A stretch of 64,000 nt of DNA from Larus michahellis (lineage: Eukaryota > Chordata > Aves > Charadriiformes > Laridae): assembly GCF_964199755.1 (NCBI RefSeq), contig NC_133906.1:9114001-9178000 (forward strand), written 5' to 3'. The position numbers and the translations under genes are program-made. The first letter of the stretch is position 1, and each line of letters starts with the position of its first letter. The notes beneath the pieces were generated by a model. It made no database searches, had not been told where the DNA came from, and saw only the letters and a program-made list of their open reading frames with translations. Shown in pieces: positions 52,757 through 62,155 of this stretch.

Positions 52757-55700
52757 GTAAGATGTATTTTCCATTTAGCTAAACATAGAATTTCCCTGTA
52801 ATTAACCAGAAGTAAATAAGTGTAGTCTAATATTGCACCACAATTTGACATTTTCTTTTAAGAACTGGTTGTGCATGGGAAAATTACATAACTTTTTGAA
52901 GTAAAGGTATTACGCATCCATCTCCAAAGCCCAGAGTCCTGCACTGGGTCTCTGGCAAATGACGGTACCCTTCTGTATGTCAAATATCTTGCTATCGTTG
53001 TCATACCTTGCAAAAATATCCAAACAAGTAAAAATTGTTAAGGTGAGTTTAACTCTCAGATCTGCAGCTCTGATTATAATACTAATTCCATCTGGCATAA
53101 AATCTACATGGCTGCCCTAAGGGAGGTCTCACTGGCTCCTCAGGGCAGAAACTGATGGAGCTGAAGATCTGCCCAGAAAAAAAAAATCATCCCAAAGCCA
53201 AGCTGTGCCCGTGCCAGCACACAGGAGGCAGTGAGAACAGCAGCTGGAGGTGACAGAAGAGGCAGCAGCAGCACAGGTTTGTGCTGACATAGACATAGCG
53301 CATCCGTGCAACCATGAGCTTCATGCAGTAGAGACATGAACCAAGCAAGACAGTGTCAGTGCCCAGATCAAATGCAGCGCTGCCAGGTTCAGTGGTGGGT
53401 CAGCTCATCTTTTTTTCAGCATCTTTTACTTTTGGAGTGCTGCCACTGCTTTTATTCAGTGAGCATGATTTAACATTGGTTTTGCCAGCTGTGCCCTCTT
53501 TTGCTCCAGAAACAGAGTATCAGCTACCCTCTTTATTTGTAGATTAAATAAAAGTAAATTTAAATACAACAATTAATCCCATTGTTGGTTATTTTTATCT
53601 TTCCGGTAGACTCATGTCACCTGTTTTATGTCTAATCAGCAGCAGGGAATTCAAGGCTGAGCCACCTAAGAGAAAACAGAAGTCATCATCTTTGTAAGAG
53701 TTATTTAGTTTAGATTAATCTCCACCATCCAGATTATTTTACCTGATAATTGGCCATTTTATTTCACTGATGTGAAAGTGGACTTTAAATGACTATACAG
53801 GTCTCATATGTTTCCAAAGTAACCTTCGCTTTGTGGGTCTTTCATTGCCCATCTCTCTGAACACCACATGTAAAAATGGTGCCTACCAGACAGAGGAGGA
53901 GAGAGAGAGCCAAACCCATCAGTTATTTTTTTGGAAGTAAATACTATATAAAAACCTCTGTAGGAATCGTTCCCTATAGAATTGGAATAACTTCTCTTCC
54001 CTTCTCCTGTTAAGGTGCCTATTTTTCTTCTCTAGTCTATTCCCAGTATGTTCCTTTGACCACCAGCACAGATCCTAACATGGATCTCTGTTAACGTTGC
54101 TTAAGCTGCTAGTAGGAAAGGTTGGAGTTTTAAAGTAATTTTCAAGATGTGGTGTCTTTGATCTGAGTAAGTCTTCAATTCAATTTCCAACTGACATCTT
54201 ATTGTTAATGTCAGAATAAAAGTTTATTCATTTTCTTCTAAAATTAGACTCACTTGTGACAGTACCAGCTTTATTTCTAGGGTTCTTTGACATTGATTAT
54301 GCTCTAGCTTTTAATCATGGTCTGTGACCTTTTCTGAACAGTCAAGATCAGTTACATTATAAGATGGCACATTCTCCCTTTTTAATACTCTACTTCTCAA
54401 CCCTACTCTCTAATGGAAGTCTTTGTGAAGAGTAGAGCCGTCACTTAATGGGATTGTTCAGCCTGTGCGGTTCTCATCTGACCCAAATATGGTTATACTT
54501 TTCATGGCTACCCAAATGGTTCTACACAAAGCAATAGCGCTAATGCACAACAACCTCATTACAGAGCAACAGCCAGTGTAGTTTTCTCATTGTGATAGGG
54601 GCAGCAGCAAGAATTACACACTTTTCAAATAATAAAGGATCAGAATGAAGTTTTAGATAAGCCCATCAGCCTGCACAAATAGAGAGACGAGGTACTAGTG
54701 GGGTGGTAGGTGCAGCTGTGTTGCACAGCATATGAAACTGTGAGGGTTAGGGGAGAACAAAGTAGCTTATTCCTCTTATTTCTGATATTCTGTTTCTTGC
54801 AAGGTGATTTCTGTATTACAGATGTCTCCTTTTCCTGTTGGTCTGAACTGGAAGGGAATGATTGAGCTGATATTTGGAAAGAAATCTCTTCCCTTTTTCT
54901 TCCTGAAATAAATCCATTGACATTTCCTTGAGGCTTTTCTGGGAAGGATTGAATGGTTTTGTCTTTTTTGGTTTCAACACAAAACATTCCGTTAAGCCTG
55001 ACAACATAAAAGAAAAGTGAGGAACAAGATTCACACAGCTGCTGGGGGAAGAGAAGTGCAGGCAGCAGTACCCTCCTCTTCTGTGTAACTCGGTGGTTAC
55101 AGCATTTGCTCACCGATGGGAAGACTTGGGTTTTGTTCTCAGTTCTGCCTGAATGGGAGCGAACATACATCTCCTGCTTCGCAAGTTGTACCCTGAATAC
55201 CCGACTCTGTGGAATGAGTGGGTACGTACATAGGCATGAGTTGGAAAGCAAGGAGCGTTGGTGGTATAAGCTGGTCCCACTGACGTAGCTCCAGGTTGTG
55301 TAAATAATTACATGTTCATTGGAAAAGGAAGACAAGAGTCCCAGCTCTTGGGTGAATGTCCTGAACATAAGGCTGGAGAGTAATTTTCTCTCTTGCTCTC
55401 GGCCTCAATTAATAACCTTTGATGTAAACCTGGGAAAAATCCAGCAGGCATGATTGAATCGTACCTAACTTCCAAATCACTTCCCTGGAGAAAGTCAAAA
55501 GGTAGCTTGGAAAACCATCCCTCTCACACAAACCATGCACATACAAATGAAAATGAAATACAAGTCTGCAGGGTCTGTATTTTCAGTGAAAAGGACTGTA
55601 GAAGTAAATATAAAAGATACCATTTAATATAGCAACAGATGGTATCCAGGTATCCCAATTGTGGAGGCGCAGTTTAGATAACATTAATAGAATAGCAAAA

Positions 55701-56355
55701 GCAATTTCTGCTTCTTGGCTTCTTACAGCATCCCTATTTTCCCATTGCAAATATACCATCTCAATACTAATTCAGTAAGTTTTAAGGATCGTTTGCTTTT
55801 TTTTTTTATTTCTTGTCCTACTGTTTTGTTAGCACTTTACAACCACATAGTGAAAAACTAAATAACATTACTGTCTTTCGCAGCTGGGTCTGACATGTTG
55901 GATTTTATTTAAGTTAATACAAGAAGTGTGTCTAGTGGCTTTTAAAGAACTGCTGAGAACTATTCATATGTGGATTTCAGGAATCTGCATAGCACCTAAT
56001 CAAGTTGTTTGTAAAATACAAAAAAATAATATTATTGTTCTTTTTCCTTGTTGGCATAGGAATATTTATATAAACCTTGTGATCCTACTGAATCTGCTCC
56101 TTGGGAAAGTAAAATGTATATCACAGCTGAAATCTGTAATGTAATGGAGGTCTTTTATAAACCTCTAGATTTATTCTCTGACATATGCTGTTGTTCAGTC
56201 AAATGAGAAGGTGAGCATACTAAATGGAACTAGAGTCAAATTAACATGTTATGAGTGTCCTGCTCATTTTGTGAGAGAAATACTTAAAAAAAAAAAAAAC
56301 AAACCAAACTACAAAATATTACATAAACATGTTGATATTCATTTCTGTTTTGAAG
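52757..56355 (+). other. ATP10B: ATP10B intron 5
   Basis: The 3.6-kb intron holds an old tRNA-like repeat at about 55078-55235, an A-tract near 56286-56300 and a 242-codon open frame on the minus strand (54640-55368) of unknown meaning. It ends with the acceptor TTTCTGTTTTGAAG. Confidence 0.8.
55078..55235 (+). repeat. Ancient tRNA-like SINE-type repeat
   Basis: TAACTCGGTGGTTACAGCAT resembles a tRNA A-box region. It is followed by GGGAAGACTTGGGTTTTGTTC, a decayed B-box-like segment (compare GGTTCRANTCC), then AGTTCTGCCTGAATGGGAGC and a partly complementary downstream half. I recall a similar partly palindromic tRNA-like repeat from amniote genomes but cannot name the family with certainty. 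It is strongly diverged. Confidence 0.35.
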
Positions 56356-56487
56356 GTCATGAAACTAAGGCCATGCTAAATAACAGTGGTCCCCGTTACA
56401 AGCGCAGCAAGGTAGAGCGACGGATGAATATGGATATATTCTTATGTGTGGGACTCCTGTTCGTGATGTGTCTTGTTGGAGCTGTAG
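56356..56487 (+). CDS. ATP10B: ATP10B coding exon 6 (M3)
   Basis: A 132-nt exon from phase 1 to phase 1, residues 290-334. It encodes [20 protein letters not shown] and RRMNMD, followed by the hydrophobic M3 segment (about 316-333, [17 protein letters not shown]). The HETK-A-M-x-N-N block is a P4-ATPase hallmark. The acceptor TTTTGAAG is adequate. The donor GTAG|GTACGA is weaker than its neighbours. Confidence 0.95.
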
Positions 56488-58937
56488 GTACGAAGCACTT
56501 CTGTTTCATTATTTTTTTGTAAATAGTGGTTAAAATTGATCTTATAGACATGAACGAGATCAGATCCAGAGCTGAGTGCTCTCGGGGTTTTTATGCTCCT
56601 TGGGCTTTCCAATAGACAAGTTAAAATGGGAAATCTGAGCAATTCAGATGAAAGAAAATTCAGCCATGGCTGTAAATATTTCAGATAACACCCATCTCCG
56701 CTGTGGTAAAATATGTGTAAAGCAGGCAGGTGAAAGCCACTGGGTTTGATGCATTGTAGGAATTGATAGTTGCCAACTGAGACCTGCTGCCTGAGTGGAT
56801 GTTTGTTCCTTGTGTGTAACAACAAGAGTAAAATGATGTAGCTTTACCTTCACTTCAGTAACATCTTCTCCAATATGTTCAGGAGTGATGTGAGCCAGAG
56901 CCACCTGATTTACAGCCCATGAGCTGCACATGACTCCTTCAGACGGTTTATTCTCCACAGCTACCTTCCTTCTCAAAAGCCCCTTTACAGCAGGCAGTGA
57001 GATGGATTAATTGTTTAGGTGGGAACAGCCTGCATTTTTCTGGGATCCTTGCAAGGGAGCACACTTGAATATAGGAACTGGGGTTAGCTAACTCGAGTTT
57101 ACTAGCTTGCTATTCTCAAAAACATCATCTTCCCTGCATGTAAGCACCTGCTTGCCTTCCAGCTCTGGTTGCAATCTGTCCCAGGCAGGTCAGGATTAAT
57201 AGGATCTCATAATCCTGAGGAAAGGGCCAAATTTTAAGGCCACTGACTTTTGAATGGCTCCCTGCTTTAAAGAGATAACAGAGGCTCCCATGAGCGCTTT
57301 GTGTTCAAAGCCCCTTTGCTTTTTACTCGATTCCATCTCGGTGATAACTTGCTTAGCGCTACTGCTCTGAATTAGTTTTGTAGCGACAAAGTCAAATGAC
57401 GTGGCACTGTCAAGTTTTCCTGAACCTGCCCTGGAGGCGTGTGATGTGACACACCAGCCAGTCATCACTGTAACACCATTAGAAGTAAGGGCCATCCAAA
57501 AAAGATAAACAATTGAACTGACTTAATCGCTTTTTAAATTTTACTGCTTCATGTTGCAGTGGGCTTTTTTGGCACGGAAATGGGATTTCACTCTGACAAC
57601 TGAGCTCTGTGTGAGGGAGAGAGAGACTTTATTTTCATTGTTCCCTGGCTGCTGTCATGTAGATTTAGAGACTTGTCTTTGTCTGGTGTGTAGGGGCCCT
57701 TGAGTAATAAAGTCCTTTAATTTAAGGTTTAAAGCAGTCTCAGATGAAAAAATCAGCATTTAAAAACCAATTTATCTATTCAGGTTTAGAAAAAAATAAG
57801 AATATAAAATGTTCATAGCCTAAGTGAAACACGTAAAACAAGTCCATTAGCTTTCATCGATTCAAAATGTCCCATAGCTCTACCATCAGTTCTTGCTTTG
57901 CAGCCTTGTCTGAATGTAGAGTTCTGGGAAGAAATATCACTGGTGGATCGATTATCAGGATTTTTCTTGCACACAGTGAAAAACTGGGGTAAGAAGTGGC
58001 TTGTAGAGCATAGTTGTCCTTGCTCAGCTGCGACTGTGGTCTCCAGCAGCCAGAAGGTATTCAAGATATAACTTGAATTCCTTTGGCAGCATTTTATTAG
58101 GCAGGTGCGGCCAAACAACCGCTTGCTTACCTGGTGCTAATAGAAGTTTTATCAGAGCTGGATATGCAAAGTGGACTAATAAAGCAATGTCGTAATGAGG
58201 AAAACCGAGTTGTTTGTCCTAGCTGTGTGTGAAGTTTCTGATGCTGTAAATTTAGTCACATCCTTGAGCAAAGTTCATTTCAGTAAGGGCAGCATGAAAA
58301 GTGGTAAAGTCATTGTGATGGTAAGTCCTGAAATGCAGGCTTTGTCGTAGTCATGCAATGACACCTACTGATATTTAAGACAGGGGAAGAAGCAGTTTTG
58401 GGGTATGACTTAATCAAAGGGAAAGTGAAAACGAGCTGCCCAAACTGAACTATAGGGGGATTGTCAACTCTAATGAAGACAGATTGAAATCAAGAATGGT
58501 CAGGAAGGATAGGAAAGATTTCAGTTTGTCCATATAAAGGTTATAAGGTTTCTTTCTGTTAGGAAGAGGAATGGGAGTCTTCATCACTGAGGATTTTTAA
58601 AGATAGGTGGTAGAGATGGAGTCGTCCAACAGCAAGACATAGAATGAGGAAAGATCTGTGCAGAGCTAGAGCCCTGGGGGACACCTGCTGAAGGAGAGGT
58701 GAATAAAAATACCCATGACCGCTCATTTCTTACTAGCATATCAATTATATGCATGTGCTACAGAGCTCTGCATATACTTTGCATTCTCCAACAGATTTAC
58801 AGCATTGCTTGGGGACTGTTGCTTTGGAAATGTTCTTTCTTTTTAATTATCATAGCAGTCCATATCTGCAAATTTCAGAAGCTTTGTCAATCACCTTATT
58901 GCTCGGTGTATTTCAATATTGTATATCATTCCTACAG
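56488..58937 (+). other. ATP10B: ATP10B intron 6
   Basis: A 2.4-kb intron. An old CR1-like fragment may lie at about 58560-58630. It ends at the acceptor ATCATTCCTACAG. Confidence 0.8.
58560..58630 (+). repeat. Possible ancient CR1-like fragment
   Basis: GGGAGTCTTCATCACTGAGG followed by ATTTTTAAAGATAGG resembles the CR1 3' segment that reads roughly GTCTCCATCACTGGAG, then TTTTTAAG. No terminal ATTCTGTG repeat is visible, so the assignment is weak. Confidence 0.35.
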
Positions 58938-59065
58938 GGCATGGCATTTGGACTGGAAACTTCTCAGAGCATCCGCCTTATGATGTCCCAGATGAGAATG
59001 GCAGTTTTCTGTCTCCAGTTCTCGCCGGTTTCTACATGTTTTTGACAATGATAATCCTGTTGCAG
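58938..59065 (+). CDS. ATP10B: ATP10B coding exon 7 (exoplasmic loop and start of M4)
   Basis: A 128-nt exon from phase 1 to phase 0, residues 334-376. It encodes the M3-M4 exoplasmic loop [20 protein letters not shown] and [10 protein letters not shown], then [12 protein letters not shown], the first half of M4. The loop of class V P4-ATPases contacts the CDC50 subunit in related complexes. N-F-S (341-343) is a potential N-glycosylation sequon if exposed. The donor is GCAG|GTAAAA. Confidence 0.95.
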
Positions 59066-59839
59066 GTAAAAGACAAAAACCTCCCTGTTACCTCCAAGGA
59101 AGAAGCTATTGAAAACTAAGTATAATCACTAAGGAACAATTAATATCAACTAATAGCTGTGCAGTGCCTCCTTAATCCTATTTGAAAATACTGCTAGGAG
59201 TGTTTCAGATCATCCAAGTGTGAAATAATGTGTCTTCTCTTTTTTTTTTTCTTTCTAACTGCAGATTTTTCTTTCTTGCTGTTGAAACCCCACAAGGGTA
59301 TAGATAGGAAGGACGTGTATTATATCTTTAAATAACTCCACAATCTCTAGCGTGTGCAATAAAGAGGATGTTTACATCCAAATGTCAGCTTTTTTTTTTC
59401 CCCGCCTATGGACAGACTTCCAAAATAAGAATGCCACTTAATATCTCAGGAAAACAGTGAAACAAAAATTGTCGGTTTTGCCAGTGGGGAATAATAACTA
59501 GGTTTGGTTCAGCTGGTTTAGGAAAGGAGCTAAATTAGAAGTAGGATGCTTGTATATCTGAGTCTGATTAAGCCTAATTGGGAGAGAACATTTTATGGGA
59601 TGGGGGAAAAAATTACATTTACTTTTCAGATTTCTTGATGTAACTACTGAGATTTAAGTGGACAGAATTTATTTAATATGAATGAACTGTGAAGATAGCT
59701 TTCAGAGCTGCGCACAGATTCCTTGGGGGATTATTCTTCATTACTGAAACAGAATATTTGTGCAGCTTAAGAATTCATTATTATTTCAGGGCAGGAAAGC
59801 TAGTGGGTGGGAAGTGCTGCGTGCGAAGTAATTGCATGT

Positions 59840-60404
59840 TGTCCTGGTTTCAGTTGGGATAGAGTTAATTTTATTTGTAGTATCTGCTGTGTTTTGGATT
59901 TAGTAGGAGAATAATGTTGATAACACATATTGGTTTAGTTGTTGCTAAGTAATGTTTACAGTAAATCAAGGACTTTTTCAGCTTCCCATAAAAGCTGAGA
60001 GGGAGCATAGACAGGACAAGCTGGCCAAAGGAATTTTCCATACCATAGGCATCATGCTTAGTATAGAAACGGGGGTTGGCTGGGGGACAGGGATCCACGA
60101 TCACTGCTCGGGATGGGCTGGGCAGCTGATCTGTGGGTGGTGAGAGCAATTTGTGCTGCATCACTTTATTTTGTGTATTCTTTTACCATTATTATCTTTT
60201 TTTTTTTCCTCTTTCATTACTGACCTACAAAACTGTCTTTATCTCAACCCACGAGTTCTTTGGTTGTTTGGTTTTTTGGGTTTTTTTCCTTTTTACCACC
60301 TCCTTTTTCCCCCCCTTCTCACTACCCTACTGGGGGGTCGGGGAGGGAGGGAGGGAGTGAACATCTGCATGGTCCTAGTCACCCGTTGGGGTTAAACCAT
60401 GACA
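59840..60404 (+). mobile_element. Solo LTR of an avian ERVL-type endogenous retrovirus
   Basis: The 565-bp element begins TGTCCTGGTTTCAGTTGGGA and ends GGGGTTAAACCATGACA, so it has TG...CA ends. Its interior matches a family very common in bird genomes (GATAGAGTTAATTTT, GTGTTTTGGATTTAGTA, CTTATCTCAACCC-like in U5). It is flanked by CATGT (59835-59839) and CTTGT (60405-60409), a 5-bp target duplication with one mismatch, as expected for ERVL. No internal gag/pol/env region exists, so recombination between LTRs has removed it. It lies in the sense orientation of ATP10B intron 7. The subfamily cannot be fixed without a repeat library. Confidence 0.9.
60332..60356 (+). other. G-quadruplex-prone G-run inside the LTR
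   Basis: GGGGGG-TC-GGGG-A-GGG-A-GGG-A-GGG gives five or more G-runs with one- or two-base loops, a strong quadruplex pattern on the + (sense) strand. It is preceded by a C/T-rich tract at 60298-60330. Confidence 0.7.
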
Positions 60405-60776
60405 CTTGTGAAACTTCTCTACATTAAGAATGAGTCTGTGCTAGTGCATCCTTTCAGAGTTTCAGGAGGATAAGAGCAAGCATGCTTCTCAGCCCAGAAA
60501 ATGTGCTTTGTAAGGGCGTCCTCTGAAAGACCCATCTTTGCATTTGGTATTCTAGGAATTTTGTCTTAAATTTGTCACTTATTGTTCCTCTTTATCCGTA
60601 GCTGTTATATGCATGATTTTTTTCCACCCCCTGAACTATTACTATTCAACCCTACAATATGTCTCTGGGAGGAACTGTTTCTCTGAAAATTGTTAGTATA
60701 CTTGTCCCAGGACATTGCTGACAGAAAGCAATAAGACTTGTCTCACCCCTCACTGAGCATTTAAACTCTTTTTCAG

Positions 60777-61029
60777 GTTTTAATCCCCATTTCTCTTTAT
60801 GTGTCCATTGAGTTAGTCAAGTTGGGCCAAGTCTTCTTAGTTCACAATGACATTGACCTGTATGATGAAGAAGCAGATTTGCCCATACAGTGCCGTGCCC
60901 TAAATATTACTGAAGATCTTGGACAAATCCAGTATATCTTCTCAGACAAAACTGGGACACTAACAGAAAACAAAATGGTATTCCGACGTTGTACTGTTGA
61001 TGGAATTGAGTTTTCACATCAGGAAAATG
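60777..61029 (+). CDS. ATP10B: ATP10B coding exon 8 (M4 PISL and DKTGT phosphorylation motif)
   Basis: A 253-nt exon from phase 0 to phase 1, residues 377-461. It opens with [20 protein letters not shown]: the PISL motif (380-383) is the P4-ATPase signature in M4 that replaces the ion-binding PEGL of other P-type pumps. It goes on through [20 protein letters not shown] and [20 protein letters not shown]. Asp433 of DKTGT is the residue phosphorylated during the catalytic cycle. The exon is complete and unbroken, so this pump is catalytically plausible. The acceptor is TTTTTCAG and the donor AATG|GTGAGA. Confidence 0.97.
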
Positions 61030-61919
61030 GTGAGAGACACTTTCTTATGTTTGCTTTTCTCTCTGAGTAACTAAATTTTATTAATTTAAATATTAACATT
61101 TAAACCTACTGAGCCCTCTGACTGAACGTAGAGCTTTGTGGATTTGTCTCCATTTTGTGAGGGACTGCTGTTATGGAGATTCACGGAAGTGAAGGTGTTT
61201 TAAATGATTCCGAAGTGAGATGGGAAAGGTTTTCCAGTTCCCTCTGCAGACATCTCGGGTTTTGCCCTGCATTCGATACCCACTCGAGAGTGCAAAGAGA
61301 ACATTTTCTCTTCCATTTCTAAATGAATGCCAGCCAACCTTTTATAAGCTTACAAACTGAGATTAGTTGGTAATTAAACTCAGTGGGTCCAAAAGTAATT
61401 AACAGAGTCTTCTGTGTGATATGAAAGGTACAGCTACACATTTTCTTGAGCCGACCCTAGCATTCAGTGCTCTGAATATGGGGGTTTGACTCAGGCCCGT
61501 TCTTGGTTGCTGCTTTCTCTCTCTACGTAGCAAGATGGATTTTATTAAGCTGGCAAGCAGCTGCCAAAAAGAAGTTTGTGCTCTCTGACTGAAAACATTA
61601 ACAAATCTGTGAATTACAATATTTCACTCTCCTGTTCAAATCAACTGCAAAATGCAGCTAAAGAGACCAAGCATTAGCAGAAGTCTATAAAAGTGACTGA
61701 TTGCTTTGAAAACACATTTTTGTTTTCTTGAAAAAATAAACATTGGAGAGTGGGAGTTGCCAGAAACTGTAGTGGATAGTGAAGTTCTTCTGGTGCTGGC
61801 TTTTGAGATGTTTTGGCTTTGGGTTAGTCTGTTTCAGTTTTTTTAACCAACCAAGGAATTCCTCCTGAGCAATGCAAAGAGCAGAAGACAACATGAGGTT
61901 TCATTTTTTGTTTTTACAG
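61030..61919 (+). other. ATP10B: ATP10B intron 8
   Basis: An 890-bp intron ending at the acceptor TTTTTTGTTTTTACAG. No repeat is recognised. Confidence 0.85.
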
Positions 61920-62155
61920 CCAGACGCCTGGAAACCCACAAAGAGTTGGATTTAGATGACGAGGACTTTGCAAAGCTTCAACACTTCACTCTTCCTCCCA
62001 TGAATATTGAGAGACCAGCCGCTTATAAGCAGAGGACCATGAGACCTTTAAGGAGGTGCCAGAGTGCTAGAGCTCATTTTCAGGGGCATACAAGGAACAG
62101 GTCACTCGGTCGTTGTGACAGCAACCAGTCTCAAGTGGCATTCAGCAGTACCATT
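61920..62155 (+). CDS. ATP10B: ATP10B coding exon 9 (start of the nucleotide-binding region, Ser/Arg-rich insert)
   Basis: A 236-nt exon from phase 1 to phase 0, residues 461-539. It encodes ARRLETHKELDLDDEDFAKL, a variable stretch, then RPLRRCQSARAHFQGHTRNR and SLGRCDSNQSQVAFSSTI. The last part matches the mammalian ATP10B segment with PLRR-x-QSAR, a QGH motif and VAFSS. In mammals the next residues are E-K-D-V-T-P, encoded by an exon not present before base 64,000. The donor is ATT|GTGAGT. Basic-directed phosphosites are plausible at Ser509 (RRCQS) and Ser522 (RNRS). Confidence 0.9.

Larger units (their letters stand above)
59066..60776 (+). other. ATP10B: ATP10B intron 7
   Basis: A 1.7-kb intron, a third of which is the solo LTR at 59840-60404. 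It ends at the acceptor AAACTCTTTTTCAG. Confidence 0.85.
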
